A stretch of 64,000 nucleotides of DNA from Callorhinus ursinus (GCF_003265705.1 NW_020312966.1:22644898-22708897); one strand, 5' to 3'. Positions 1 through 11,784 are shown, counted from the stretch's first letter. A program made the numbers and translations. Notes: a model not told the origin generated them from the letters alone.

Positions 1-271
1 AAAAGAAGAAGATAACAGGAGAGGAAGAAAAGGGGAGTACGTCAGAGGGGGAGACGAACCATGAGAGATGATGGACTCTGGAAGGCAAACTGAGGGTTCT
101 AGAGGGGAGAGGGGTAGGGGGATGGGTTGGCCTGGTGATGGGTGTTAAGGAGGGCACTTTCTGCATGGAGCACTGGGTGTTATGAACAAACAATGAATCA
201 TGGAACACTGCATCAAAAACTAATGATGTAATATATGGTGATTAACATAACAATAAAAAATTTAAAAAAAA
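1..271 (+). mobile_element. L1 3' end (3' UTR and A-rich tail), cut by window start
   Basis: This is the terminal 3' UTR of a carnivore L1 retrotransposon. It aligns by eye with the copies at 3965-4309 and 56281-56550: the same purine-rich start, a G-rich run at 103-126, the same stretch around the start of the repeated phrase 'gcatggagcactgggtgtta', and a closing aataaa with an A-rich tail. The 5' end lies outside the window, so the true length is unknown. No coding sequence is present in the visible part. Confidence 0.9.
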
Positions 272-645
272 ATTCCCTCAGAAACAGATGGGAATAACCA
301 CATCATGGGTACTATGTAGCCAGTACAGTGGAATAGTAAAAGCAAACAAGCAAACAACAGGAGTCAGGAAATCTGGATTATTTTCTGCTGGTTGTGCCAT
401 TACATAACATGGGTCTGAGCACACATTTTATGAACTCATTGTCTTGTTAGACCATATCAATTTTTGGTCCTTCATAATATTTTAATGAGACCTGCTGAGA
501 AGCTCTGTTTAAGAACATCTTTAAAAATCCAAGTTTCAAGGCTTTTCTTCGAGAAGTATATGTTATTTTTTGGTTTGAACCTGTTTAGCAAGATAGTGGT
601 AAAAAAAAAATTCGATTGTTTTTGGAGTAGAGCTTTTAGATTTAT
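272..645. other. Unique AT-rich sequence
   Basis: No repeat, splice-like structure or convincing reading frame was recognised. A 61-codon open frame at 464-649 starts here, but it has no recognisable domain and its length is expected by chance. Confidence 0.5.
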
Positions 646-942
646 ATAATGTCAGTATTCAGTTCATCATCCCATAGAAATGTGTTGTGCATGGACTCTG
701 TGCAAAGCACAGTTTTAAATACTTAGCACAAGTAAGTGAAGCCCCTCCTGCCCTCAAAAAAGAATCTGTGCCTTTGGAGGCTTAGGTTCTGGGGAGAGGG
801 AAAAGGTAATGAACAGTAAACATAATACATACATGATAAATGAAAGAAGGTAGTATGTTTGAAGCGGACAGGTACCACGAAAAGATGAACAATGAAAGAG
901 GGATCAGGCATGATTCGCAATTATGTTGTAATGAAAATAGGA
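646..942 (+). mobile_element. Ancient mammalian repeat, 5' part (family not assigned)
   Basis: This is the first half of a diverged old repeat that resumes at 1146. It shares wording with the copies near 42319-43245 and 44705-45210: a segment about gradual size and weight classes typical of a common old mammalian interspersed repeat with a 'tgtgcaaagcacag...' opening. The young can-SINE at 943-1130 splits it. No coding function is visible. Confidence 0.45.
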
Positions 943-1130
943 GTGAGACACTGGGGTGGCTCAGTCAGTTAAGTGTCTACTTTCGACTCAGGTCATGATC
1001 CTGGGGTCCTGGGATCGAGTCCCACGTCAGGCTCCCTGCTCAGCAGGGAGTCTGCTTCTCCCTCTGACTCTGCCACTCCCCCTGCTTATGCTCTCTCTGA
1101 CAAATAAATAAATAAAATCTTTTTAAAAAA
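943..1130 (+). mobile_element. can-SINE (SINEC), + strand
   Basis: A tRNA-Lys-derived head with box A (tggctcagtcagttaag) and box B (gggatcgagtccc) leads into a pyrimidine-rich stretch and an aaataaataaataaaatct tail. A 15-bp target duplication with one mismatch flanks it (928-942 and 1131-1145, gtaatgaaaatagga). It sits inside an older repeat, so it is the younger of the two. Confidence 0.95.
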
Positions 1131-1145
1131 GTAATTAAAATAGGA

Positions 1146-1810
1146 TTATCAGCATGGGCCACATGGAGAAGGTAACAGTTGAGCAATGAATGAAGGGTTT
1201 GGCCACTCGGATATTTGAGCGAGAAGGGAACGGCTGGTGAAATGCTGGAGAGTACATGGCATAAAGCAGGAAGACCAGGGTGGCCAGATCAGAGAGACCC
1301 AGGGGACAGTGGTGGGCAATGAGGTCTGGGAGACAAAGAGGTGGCAGTTCATTGGCTTCTTCTTCTGAGTGAGATGGTGGGCACGTGGTCACTAGAGTAA
1401 TTGAAGCAGAGGAGAGACGTGATCTAACAGGCTTCATAAAGTCCCTCCAGCCAGCTCTTATGTGCAAAGAATTACTCTAGCTGAGGGCAAGGAGTCCAAG
1501 AAGAAAGCTATTAGAGTTAAAGTGAGAGATGATGGTGGGTGAACCAAGTTGGCGGTACATTCTGTTTTAAAGAAACATTTGCCGACACGCTGAATATGTG
1601 TGTGAAGGGAAAAGTGGAGTCAAGAGTAACTCCAAGGTTTTTGGCCTGTGCAGCTGGAAGGATGGGGCTGCCATCAACTGAGATGCGAAGGTGTTGAGGG
1701 GGTAGGTCTTGGGGAGTGTGGATCAGGAAGTCAGCTGTAGGTAATTTCATTTGGAGATGTCAGGTAGACATTCCAGAGAGTTGGCAGCATGGATCGTGTC
1801 TTTGATCTTC
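1146..1810 (+). mobile_element. Ancient mammalian repeat, 3' part (family not assigned)
   Basis: Continuation of the copy at 646-942. Its phrases (gtaactccaaggttttt, then a 'gatggggctgccatcaactgagatg' type module, and 'ggagatgtcaggtagacattc') match in order the module seen at 42880-43000. Open frames on the minus strand here (1135-1467 and 1517-1750) are by-products of the repeat and show no protein family signature. Confidence 0.5.
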
Positions 1811-3415
1811 ATCGTCTAATACCTCATCTGGTTAGTATGGGAGTAAATGACACAGTTATATCATGTTTGTGTGGAGTGTGCTCCATATTTAATGATTGGT
1901 TAATATTCAAATTCTCAAGATATTTGACCAAAGTTGTTTTTATTTGTTTGACTGCTTTATTAGAGAATAGAAATAGCTTAGCATATCCAAACAGCTAACT
2001 TAGATGGCATGGAGACAGGTTAGAATACCCAAAAACTGATTTAGTTGGTTCTTTCAAAGTGTTCCGAGTGCTTGACTCTTGTGAGAAGAACCTCTCCATG
2101 GTTTTTTAAAATAAAATTCAGATTTTAATATTGCTCTGAAATCTCGAACATCATTTTCTATGCCAAATTTACTTGCTTTCTATAGTGCACATTTCCAAGA
2201 TAATTATTCTGCCATTTTGCAGTCAAGAAGAACATTTCAGTGTATCATAATATAACCATAAACCAGCGGAAGACTAAGCCTATCCCATGTTTCTCTTATT
2301 CTGTAAGTAGGTTTCGGTGATTCCTGATGAGGAGATTAATTCCACATATTCAAGTCAGTAATGATTGCCAGACAGGTTTATGGGATAAAAGTGCTTACAG
2401 ACCATTCAGGGACCTTGATTGCAGAGTGGTATGAAATATATTTGCAATATTTTCTCTTAGTTATTTTTATCTGCTAGGCTTATAGACCTGTAAATAAAAG
2501 TGGCAGATTTCCCAAAAGAATTAAATTTCAGCTTATGAGTTTATTTTATGGAGCCTCTATTCTACCTGTATAAGTACTTCAAGTGGTAACACAGGCAAAT
2601 ATAAAGCAACATCCTATTCTATTTTATTAGTGTATTTTACAACAATTCTGCAGATACACAAGCTTCAGAGATCATAAACATCCAAGGTCTTGAAGACTTT
2701 GCCTTCCTATAAAGTGCTTTTTGAAAAGTGGTACTGCCTTCCAACCTATAAATACACTGCTACCCTTGAGGGAGCCAAGATTTATCTCTTCTCAATTTAC
2801 AAGTAAATCCATTGTTAACCCATCTCACCTCTTCACCAATAAAGGGCTGATTTATGATCAACGGTCAATGAGTCATTCTGAAGCAGTTTCTACTACAGCT
2901 AAGAAAAAAAATATAAGAAAACCTAGTAAATTGTGCACCATTTAATGTAGATAAAATGAAGTGAGCTGTATTATACTGCACAGCATCAATCCTCAGGAAT
3001 CACCTGACTCTTGCTTATTATACTTCCACGATGGGAGTGATGATGCAGCCAGTAATTATTCCTCTAGTGGAACGTTGTTCATGATGCTTAGGAATTGTGG
3101 CCATAGTTGTCTCTCAGAGAATCCTGATGAATTCCTGTTTACAAAATATTGTCACTTTCCCATCGTGTCCTGAATTTCCTGCCAAGTAATTTTGGAGTCC
3201 ATTTCATTATTTACAAGAATATATTATTCCATGCTAAAGAACAACAATAACAACAAACCCAAAACAAATAGTGCATTAAATGTTAAAACTGATAGATGGA
3301 AATAGGGGGGATTCTTGTGGCTAACAGAAGAGTTTTGAGAAGGGAAGAGTAGCATGTGGAGTTAAGGGTTTCATCTCAAATCCACCAGTAACTCTCTCTT
3401 AGAATGCACTTTACC
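1811..3415. other. Unique AT-rich sequence
   Basis: No transposon or gene was recognised. Short open frames at 2721-2945 and 2961-3173 (74 and 70 codons) have no domain, no upstream promoter-like signal and no splice context that I could support. Confidence 0.5.
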
Positions 3416-3609
3416 GGGGCGCCTGGGTGGCTCAGTCAGTTGAGTGTCTGACTCTTGATTTCAGCTCAGGTCATCTTCTTGGGGTTGGAGGATTGAGCCC
3501 AGCCTCGGGCTCTGGGCTCAGCGGAGAGTCTGCTTGAAGTTCTCTCTCTCTCCCTCTCCCTCTGCTCCTCCCCCTGTTCTTGCTCTCTCAAATAAATAAA
3601 TATTTAAAA
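3416..3609 (+). mobile_element. can-SINE, + strand
   Basis: Starts with the canonical ggggcgcctgggtggctcag head. Box B is degraded (ggattgagccc), and a gctctctcaaataaataaat tail ends it. The target duplication is aatgcacttt (3403-3412 and 3610-3619). The longer linker (actcttgatttcagctcagg) marks an older subtype than the copy at 4812. Confidence 0.95.
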
Positions 3610-3773
3610 AATGCACTTTCCCTGGGTGGATAGCATACTTGTGTTTTCTTAAAACATCTTTCCTGAGGTGTAAACCTCCTAAAAGATCCTTCATTATTCC
3701 TCTTTCTTAGAGGATGAGCAGTCAAAAATCTATGAAAACGATCTCTGTGAACTTACTACATCATGGTCAAAGG

Positions 3774-3887
3774 ATCTCCAATTTGGGATCACAGTGAGCA
3801 GTAACCTCTTTCCAGCATTGTGTGGTGAAAGAACATCTCCAATTTGGGATCACAGTGAGCCGTAACACTTTCCAGCGTTGTGTGGTA
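3774..3887 (+). repeat. 61-bp tandem duplication, two copies
   Basis: Unit 1 is 3774-3834 and unit 2 is 3835-3887 (the last unit is partial). Both contain ccaatttgggatcacagtga and a ttccagc(a/g)ttgtgtggt end. They differ by a few substitutions and one missing base. It is in otherwise unique sequence about 80 bp upstream of an L1 insertion, and is not part of a recognised transposon. Confidence 0.85.
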
Positions 3888-3964
3888 TCTGCAGAATTGT
3901 TGTAAAGAAAGGAGGAATGCTGCATGCTGAATCCTCATCTTGTAGGTCTGTAAGTCACATTAAT

Positions 3965-4309
3965 ATTGTGCAAGACTGTTGAATCACAGATCTGTACTTC
4001 TGAAACAAATAACGCAACATATTTTAAGAAAAAAGAAAAAGAAGAAGATAGCAGGAGAGAAAGAATGAAGGGGAGTAAGTCAGAGGGGGAGACGAACCAG
4101 GAGAGATGATGGACTCTGAAAAACAAACTGAGGTTTCTGGAGGGGAGGAGGGTGGGGGAATGGGTTAGCCTGGTGATGGGTATTGAGGAGGGCACGTTCT
4201 GCATGGAGCACTGGGTGTTATGAACAAACAATGAATCATGGAACACTACACCAAAACAAATTATGTAATATATGGTGATTAACATAACAATAAAAAAATT
4301 TAAAAAAAT
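3965..4309 (+). mobile_element. 5'-truncated L1 3' end
   Basis: Only the 3' UTR is present, starting at the attgtgcaagactg segment that occurs at 63927 in the long L1. It runs through a G-rich run (4139-4164) to an aataaa and A-rich tail. It is very close to the copy at 56212-56550. I could not define a clean target duplication. The 116-codon minus-strand open frame over 3935-4285 is the antisense of this 3' UTR and not a gene. Confidence 0.92.
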
Positions 4310-4811
4310 ATTAAAGTGCTCTGAGCAGTTCTGCGATAGAGAATTCTATTGCACAGGGCATCTTCCTCCTGTATCTTTCATCATAGATTTTTGTTGCTGT
4401 CAAGTCGAAATAAAATTCGCTCACACACTGGTCATGTTAATCAAATCCACCACTCTCAAAATGAGAAAACTGAGACCAGGAAAGGTAAATGATATGACCA
4501 TGGTATCTCAGACTGTGTCACAGTCTAAATCAGACCTAGGAACAGTGGGTAACCCGTTCAGTGCATCTTGGGGTTTCTGCTAAAGCCCTTGTGAGAGGGT
4601 TGAGCTCTGTAGAAGATCAGGGAAACCTGTGGGGAAACAGGAAAACATCTTGGCTCAGTATTTTAAGAAACCAATATTTTATTTCTTTTCACTGTTAATA
4701 TTTAACTGTTTGAAATGTATTACCTCATTTACCTACCTTCATCAGATAACAAGGTGTTATATTTTGAATTATCCAGAGACATGAGTCCTTTTCTTTAAAC
4801 TTGCAAACATT

Positions 4812-5001
4812 GGGGTGCCTGGGTGGCTCAGTTGGTTAAGCGACTGCCTTCAGCTCAGGTCATGATCCTGGAGTCCCGGGATCGAGTCCCGCATCGGGCT
4901 CCCTGCTCAGCAGGGAGTCTGCTTCTCCCTCAGACCTTCTTCCCTCTCATGCTCTCTCTCATTCTCTCTCTCTCAAATAAATAAAATCTTTAAAAAAAAA
5001 A
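4812..5001 (+). mobile_element. can-SINE, + strand
   Basis: A well-preserved copy: head, both Pol III boxes, the gctccctgctcagcagggag dyad, CT-rich tail and 13 A residues. A perfect 15-bp target duplication (aaacttgcaaacatt) is at 4797-4811 and 5002-5016, so it is a relatively recent insertion. Confidence 0.97.
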
Positions 5002-5064
5002 AAACTTGCAAACATTAAGTTGCATTTTCCTATATTAGTCGGCCATTTTCCTATTATTCCTGTA

Positions 5065-5442
5065 GTAGTTGGCTCCAGCTGCCATAACAAAATACCACAG
5101 ACTGGGTGGTGGGCTTAGACAACAGAAATTTATTTTCTTAAAGTTCTGGAGGCTGGAAGTCCAGGATCAAAGCGTTGGCAGGGATGGTTTCCGGTAAAAC
5201 CTCTCTTTCTGGCTGGTGGATGGCTGCCTTCTTGCTGTGTCCTCACATGGCCTTTCCTCTGTTTGTAGTACTCCTAGTATCTCTTCCTCTTCTCACCAGG
5301 ACACCAGTCCTATTGGATTAGGGCCTCAACCTTTCACATTTAATCTTAATGATCTCTTTAAAGGTCTTCTCTCCAAATATAGTCACTCTGGGGATTAAGC
5401 CTTCAACATGTGAATTTTGAGGGTACACAATCTAGACCAACA
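5065..5442 (+). mobile_element. Ancient mammalian interspersed repeat (family not assigned)
   Basis: Contains the phrases ccataacaaaataccacaga, gaaatttattttcttaaag, ttctggaggctggaagtcc and ggacaccagtcctattggat, which are characteristic of a widespread old mammalian repeat. The copy at 32500-32995 appears to be from a related subfamily. The class (LTR or other) could not be decided by eye. Confidence 0.55.
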
Positions 5443-5453
5443 CATTTCCATCC

Positions 5454-5673
5454 ATAATTTTTTTTAAAGATTTAATTATTCAAAAGAGAAGCGGCGGAGA
5501 GAGAGAAAGCGTGCAGGGGGAAGGGGAAGAGGGAGAGGGAGAGGGAGAATCTCAAGCAGACGCCCCACTGAGTATGGAGCCCAGTGAGGGGCTCGATCTC
5601 ACGACCCTGAGATCATGACCTAAGCTGAAATCATAAGTCGAACGCTCAACTGACTGAGCCACCTAGGAACTCC
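5454..5673 (-). mobile_element. can-SINE, minus strand
   Basis: Read on the plus strand it begins with a T-run and aaagatttaat, then a long GA-rich block, and ends with the reverse complement of the head (gactgagccacctaggaac). Direct repeats catttccatcc flank it (5443-5453 and 5674-5684). The tail and head carry several substitutions. Confidence 0.93.
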
Positions 5674-5684
5674 CATTTCCATCC

Positions 5685-6299
5685 CCATTTTTACCTTTTC
5701 TGCCATCGCTGTTGTTCCAGAAAGCATCCCCATTTCATCCCTATTCCCTCATTTTGCCCTAGGTTAGCCCTTTCTTTGTGATCTCTAAACTTACCACACA
5801 TACCTTGTAACTGAAGGCCTCTATAAAGTTTTGGGAATAGACCCAAGAGCGTCTTGATTTTCATTACCTTCAACCTTCATCGCCCTTATTTTCCTGCACA
5901 CACTGATCTCTCTCTAGGCTCTCAGCTTTGGGGTCCTGTGCTTTTCCAGCGAGCCCCCAGTACAACCTGCGCATGGTCTTTCCACAACAACCAGGTCAAC
6001 AATTACTGTTTTATAGAGTGGGCTTCTGGGGGATCCGTGGGAGATAAAACCTTTTATTTGTACCAGCACATCAGGAGTATGAATCTGTTCACTCTTTCTT
6101 TAAAACAGGCTTATATTGCATTAAGGAAGAAATAAGTATGGTTACATCGTCATTACTTCTAACATTCTGCTGGGTCATACAGAGCTACCAGCATGGTATG
6201 TGTTTAGGGAACAGTGGTTCTGCTTCACATTTACTGTGGCAAAAGAAAGAAGATATGTAATAAACAGACCAACCAAGAAGTCAGCGGTATTTGATTACT
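5685..6299. other. Unique sequence
   Basis: Nothing recognised. A 93-codon open frame at 5854-6135 lacks similarity to a known domain as far as I can judge. Confidence 0.45.
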
Positions 6300-6490
6300 T
6301 TCATAACAACCTTTACACGGGGCATTATTACTATGTAGTTAAAATAACTAAGATCTCTATATTGTTTTCAGTTGTGCCTTTTTTATTGCTTCTTGTAACG
6401 TTGCAAAGCGAGAAGCAGGCGTAGGTAGTTATATAACTTGGCTCAGATCACACAGCTATTAAGTGGTTGAACCAAACTTAAACCTAATTG
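6300..6490 (-). mobile_element. MIR remnant
   Basis: The phrase cacacagctattaagtggt followed by gaacc matches the antisense core of MIR, an ancient tRNA-derived SINE shared by mammals. It is strongly diverged and the ends are approximate. Confidence 0.5.
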
Positions 6491-6504
6491 ACTTAAACTG
6501 AAAT

Positions 6505-6730
6505 TCAATAATTAATCCATGCAGGATTGACTGTGTGCCAGACCTCGGTAGTATATGGTGAGCAAAAAGAGGCACCAACTCTGCCTTTGAGAAGAATCAG
6601 GTGATAGAGACATACAGATATTAATACAATTAAAAACAGACTCAAATTGCAGCCCTAAGAAGTGCTGCTTGGAGGGGAAGACATTGGCATGAGAACAAGT
6701 GAGAAGGCCTCCATCCCGTGGGAGGGGTTA
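6505..6730 (+). mobile_element. Ancient mammalian repeat (same family as 646-1810, fragment)
   Basis: Opening 'gactgtgtgccagacctcgg', 'atatggtgagcaaaaagagg' and 'gagacatacagatattaata' follow the order seen in the copies at 44705 and 49895. Diverged, no coding content. Confidence 0.4.
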
Positions 6731-6974
6731 CAGATATTAACATTCTATATGTTTTAATAAACCAGGTTACATCCTCTGTGGAAATGTCACTAGCCATTTA
6801 GGTCCCCTTGTTTGTAGTGCCAAATAATCCATCAACCTAATTAATACACCAGGATTGCCTTCCTTTTCAATTACCACAAGGTTAGATTAAAACACACATA
6901 CACATACACACACACCAAAATGTACAAAAACAAGATGATAGAGCTCTAGTCTTTATCATAAAACATCCATTTCA

Positions 6975-7168
6975 GGGGTGCCTGGGTGGCTCATTCGGTT
7001 AAGCGGCTGCCTTCGGCACAGGTCATGATCTCAGGGTCCTGGGATCGAGCCCCGCATCAGACTCTATGCTCAGCGGGAAGCCTGCTTCTCCCTCTCCCAC
7101 TCCCCTGCTTGTGTTCCCTCTCTCACTGTCTCTCTCTCTCTGTCAAATAAATAAAATCTTAAAAAAAA
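6975..7168 (+). mobile_element. can-SINE, + strand
   Basis: Head ggggtgcctgggtggctca, intact box B (gggatcgagcccc), a long CT tract and tgtcaaataaataaaatctt tail. The target duplication atc(c/t)atttcag is at 6965-6975 and 7169-7179. Confidence 0.96.
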
Positions 7169-7419
7169 ATCTATTTCAGACAGAGCTTAGAAAACAGACA
7201 GAATTTATATTCAACCCTGCCCCCCATGCAGCCCCAGGTGGAAAGACAAACACAGTTCACGTGACCAGTAGAGCTATCTGCCAGGCTCTGATTGGCCACA
7301 GAACTCAGGAAAGGACATAGAATTAAGGTCGCACAGAGGACCAAAGTAGTTAAGTAGGGGAAGAGCATTGTAGTCGCTGAGGAGAGCCAGAGAATAGGGC
7401 ATGAGGTTAGAGAGGTAGC

Positions 7420-7434
7420 AGGTAGGTAGGTAGG

Positions 7435-7477
<43 letters not shown>
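7420..7477 (+). repeat. (GGTA)n-(GATA)n microsatellite
   Basis: Four GGTA units grade into about a dozen perfect GATA units. Perfect repeats of this length are usually length-polymorphic. The antisense reading gives a run of Tyr-Leu-Ser-Ile in two overlapping open frames, which is a repeat artefact. Confidence 0.97.
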
Positions 7478-9894
7478 GGTGTTAATCTGAGGCAGATAAC
7501 AGAGCCAAAACAGGATACTACTATAAGCAAAGATTATTGGAAATAGTTTTTTTCCCCCTATAGGAAATGCCATTGCAATTATAGTTAATCATAACATGCA
7601 CCTAATACCCCTCAAAAAACTATTTGTGGCTTGAAACATATTTTGATTTTTTATTAAGTACAACTCTTTAGTCTCAATATAAGAACCTAAGAGATATCTC
7701 ACTTAGTCCAGACAATGAACATCCATAGCCAGATTTTCATGTCTGCTATTCAAGTTATGGAATGCGTGTGAGATGGTGTGTACTCCATGCCATCAGCCTT
7801 AAGGAGTGTAAGACACATCGTGAACTTTGCCTTAGTAACTCATTATCAAAAGCTAGATCTACAGATTACACCCATCTTGAATATATTTATTTTCATTACA
7901 CTTTGGGGTACTGAATTCATTACTCTAATATTATACTACTTTTGTTTATTTCTTTTATAACTGTTTTCTTAAAACGTCAAGAGGTACCTCATTCCTATGC
8001 AGTACAATGTTTGAAATCTAAATATGTATTTATTGTCTTTATGCCATTCATATTTATAGAAATATCAATAACCTCAGTTTTTATCTTTACAAGAAAGTCT
8101 TCATTTATTTGATTTTCTTGCAATTTACTCAGGGACATATCTATTATTTTCTTTCAGATACAGTTCTATGTTCAATAATATTTTTATGATTGTTTGGTAG
8201 AAGAAAAATCATCATATTTCTTTATAATTACTTTATACTTAGTTTATAATTACTTTAAACTTACCTTTTTAAGCCATCCATTCAATACAATATTAAAATG
8301 CTTGCTATATACCATCTATTAATCATGTAATTCAACAACGTGGTGACTTTTTCTCTCTTTTAAAGAAGATTTATTTTGTCTTGCCATAGAAGAATCAAGC
8401 AAGATTAAAAGCCCATGCATGCAAGCAAGTAGTTACCAGAAAAGCTCTTTATGATACATGATTGTGACATGCCAGAAGAAAATTGCATTGAAAATTATGT
8501 AGTCTAGCTAATAAGAAATACATTTGAAATTGAAAATTAAATATACTTTTGCATAACCTGATATGCTACTTCACTTGCCTCATTTGCATGCAAATAAGGG
8601 TTCAATAACTATTTTAATTGCTATATTCTCCCAAAAGCAAGGAAAGAAGATTCAAAATATATGTATTATTTTGTATGGGAAAGAATGTTAATATTCACCA
8701 AATAATTACCTAATTTACATAGTGATTAGACTCATCTGCAATAAAGTATTTTTATAAATATACAGAGGGAACCTTAGACGTTGTGAAATTTGACAAGTGA
8801 AATCACAAGTAAATCTAATAAGGAAAATTGTATGCAGGTGAAAGACTTCTAGTACATTATTTTTAATATAACTTTATTACTAATGTCAGAATAATAAGTC
8901 AAATCCTTAAGCATTTGGTGCATCATATTTGGTAGGTGAGAGGGGAAAAAGCAAATATAATATAGTTAAAAAAATATTGAACATGATCAAACACATCTGA
9001 AAGAGATAAATTCCTCAGGGAAGAATTTCCACCTACATAATTTCAAGTGGAGTAATCTATTTTCTAATTAGCAAGGAAAAAATCCCCTGTATATGACCTT
9101 GAATTCTAAAATATTAGCTCAGAGGGAATATTTACAATCCAAAGGCTCAGATGCATAATGAAAATACGGACATGACTTTTACTGTTGTTAAGGTTCTTTT
9201 TAAATCATTCTTAGGCATAATCAGCCTATGTTGACTGACATTTATAGTATGGAAATTGGCTGGAATACAAATGCAATGGCGTTTGAAATTAGAAAGCACA
9301 TTACTGAGGAGACAGGTTAAATATTTGTGGTGTTCAAAGCCATTTTTCTTGGTAGAACCAATACCTTTGTTCATTTTGATCAAGCTTATACTCTAAATGA
9401 GTTTTGCATATTGAAATTATTTTAGCTCTCTAATGCTACTTCTTTTGTCATTTTCTATGTTGTGCTGTTACTCATTTCAGAGAAATGTATTTTTCATCCT
9501 TCAACATTTTAAGTACGGTGAAGGAGAGGGGACTTTAGGACTTAAACAAGCGAATTTGTCAGATGGAAATGTGTGTTAAGTGAAAAACCGACTACTTGAA
9601 TCAATGAATGAGCAAACTGATCATCCTGATTATAAACTATCTATTCACTTATTTGTTTGTGGGCTTATAGTGATCTGGAAACATTAATTATAAGGTGAGG
9701 CTGGGCAGAGAATATCAAGAATGAACAGACCTGATGAAAAATTCTAGTTCACAACCTGTTTCCCTAGAATATGGGACAAGATAGAGATTTCTGTGCTTCC
9801 AGGAGAACAATGAGGTACTGTGTATGTACTGTGTATGTACTCTGAGTTGAGAACTAAAATTGTAAGGGAGAGGATGCCACTGGAAAATGTATCT
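7478..9894. other. Unique, very AT-rich sequence
   Basis: No young transposon was seen in this 2.4 kb. Several blocks are rich in TAAT cores (for example 8180-8260 and 9040-9080), which could be non-coding regulatory DNA or simply low GC. No supportable gene. A small direct duplication of tactgtgtatg lies at 9815-9840. Confidence 0.4.
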
Positions 9895-10110
9895 AAATTC
9901 TGGAGTTAGTCAACGATGCCTAACTCCTTCATTCATTCATTATGTGACCTTAGAAAGTTACCACTCAGACTTTCAGGTTCATGAAAAATGAGAATGAAAA
10001 TACTTTCTTTCAGGGTTATTGTGAGGATTCAGTAAGATTGTTAATAAGCATAAAGTCTGGAGAACATGGCCAGTTTAATTAATAATGGCAAGTTATGTAT
10101 GTTAGAGAAG
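9895..10110 (+). mobile_element. MIR remnant
   Basis: The order 'tatgtgaccttagaaagtta', 'atgagaatgaaaata', 'gggttattgtgaggattcag' and 'ataaagtctggagaacatgg' matches sense MIR from the core to the 3' part. Moderately diverged. Confidence 0.7.
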
Positions 10111-11119
10111 GTGCAGGAACATAGATCCCTGGGATATTTTTTCCTTAGGCAACTGACTTCCCTTATCCTTTGAGATACAAAGGTTCTGCATCTGTGATGG
10201 TTTCTATGGTGTGTTTAAGAGAGCTGACATTTAACATCCTCAAGGGCACAGATCAATCCTGCATGTATTTTGAAATAGTAAATTAACGTGATCATGGGAA
10301 ATAAAACTCTGTATCATTATAACTTACTGTGCATATTACAAAATGTACATTAATCTAAATGTTCATTCATAGGTAGTCACTGTCCGTGAACTTGATGCTC
10401 CTGGCATAAAGTTTTATTGTACCTGAAACACAGTAGCACCTGAAATTTATACATGGTACGAGGCTTTCCTAACCTTGATATCCAAACCAAAATAGTACAT
10501 TGCAGGCCAAACAAAATACTGGCAAGATGAAATCTAGCAGCATATATATTGTGACCACGTTGAGTTTTTCCAAAGAATGCAAGAGCGGGGTGGGTGAGCA
10601 TTAGAAAAATCTATAAATCTGACTCAGCATATTAAAAAATTAAAGTAGAAAACACGCAGGTGCATAAAAAGCATCTGATATTATTTAACACTGATTTGCA
10701 ATTCAGATTCTTTACACACTAACATTAAAAGGGAATTTTCTTAGCTGAATAACTGGTGGCTCTAAAATCCTCTGCAAAGAAGGAGCTATTCAAAATAGTG
10801 TTAGGACAATCGTTTATTCTGGAAAACTACATTTTGAAAGGCCTGTTTATTCTTTATGTTGTATTTGTCATGAAACCCAGAGCAAATGTCATAAATTGTG
10901 TGTGCTACAGAATCATAATCTCTATAAAGGGGATGTTGCCTGACCCCTGTCTAACTTAATGAGATGAATTCAATTAAAGGAGAAAGAAGCTAATCTAGTC
11001 GTGTGCTAGTAGTCAGTGTAAAAAAAGAACAGAAAAGACTGTTGTTTCATGCACTTATGTTGATGCGTGTTCTGTGATCTTGCACCTCAATTATTTCTGC
11101 TGTCAAGGTGGATGATATT
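10111..11119. other. Unique sequence
   Basis: No repeat or gene recognised. Open frames at 10377-10601 (minus) and 10756-10959 (plus) are short and featureless. Confidence 0.4.
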
Positions 11120-11292
11120 GCTTTAGCCCCTGGTACTCTGAATGCAGTAGAAAGCGGCTGCACCAGGATAACGCGGGAGCTTATTAAATATGGAGAATCT
11201 CAAGCAGACTCCACCCCAGACCCACTGGATCCGAGTCTGCATTTTAACAAGGTCCCAGGGCATTTATCTGCACGTTGTAAAGCATGAGAATA
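11120..11292 (+). mobile_element. MER5-like hAT (Charlie) non-autonomous DNA transposon remnant
   Basis: Phrases ggagcttattaaatatgga, ccaccccagacccactgga, tctgcattttaacaaggtcc and gtaaagcatgagaata fall in the same order as in MER5-type elements. Terminal inverted repeats are too eroded to delimit exactly. Confidence 0.65.
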
Positions 11293-11469
11293 CCAGCTAG
11301 GCTACTGATCTTCCTGCCTTCAGAAATACTGTGAGGATCAGTGGCCGCAACCCCCCCCACAAGAAGAATTTTACTTTTAGAGTGTATGATATTTGCAAAT
11401 TTTTGTTTGTTTTTCCTGAAGGTATGGGGATTTGTTTGGCAAGTTTCCCCATGATGGTGATATTAATGG

Positions 11470-11665
11470 ATCACAATTATTAAACTGTCCATGGCACTGT
11501 CCTAAGCAATTCCAAGGCATTTATTGATTTCATTTCTCCAACCATCCCTGTGAGTTTCATGACTCCATTGTAGAGAAGAGGAAACACAGAGACTTATGTA
11601 ACCTGCCCAAGATGAAAACTGTTAAGATCGGGTCCGTTTTGGAGCCAGGGAATCTAAGTCCCTGG
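11470..11665 (-). mobile_element. MIR remnant
   Basis: Antisense MIR: 'tgtagagaagaggaaacacagaga' type block followed by cctgcccaagatgaaaac and a 'ggagccagggaatc' end. Ends approximate. Confidence 0.65.
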
Positions 11666-11784
11666 CCTGCCCTGCTCAACTTTCCCAGATTATTTCTCTG
11701 ATAATATATATTCTTAAATTTTTATCAGGTTATTAAATCTGTTCAGCTTGTTCCCCATATTTATCAGCATATTTAAGAAAGTTT

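Noticed and set aside
943..1130. tRNA gene candidate because of box A and box B
   Set aside because: The head is part of a can-SINE with a CT-rich body, A-rich tail and target duplications; no intact cloverleaf. The same applies to the other fifteen SINEs.
3935..4285. 116-codon minus-strand open frame, similar to another at 56195-56533
   Set aside because: Both are the antisense of the same L1 3' UTR; similarity reflects shared repeat ancestry, not a gene family.
7420..7477. Possible CRISPR-like array
   Set aside because: Four-base units without spacers in a mammalian genome; a plain microsatellite.
7171..7573. Overlapping minus-strand frames with repeated Tyr-Leu-Ser-Ile
   Set aside because: Translation of the GATA microsatellite.
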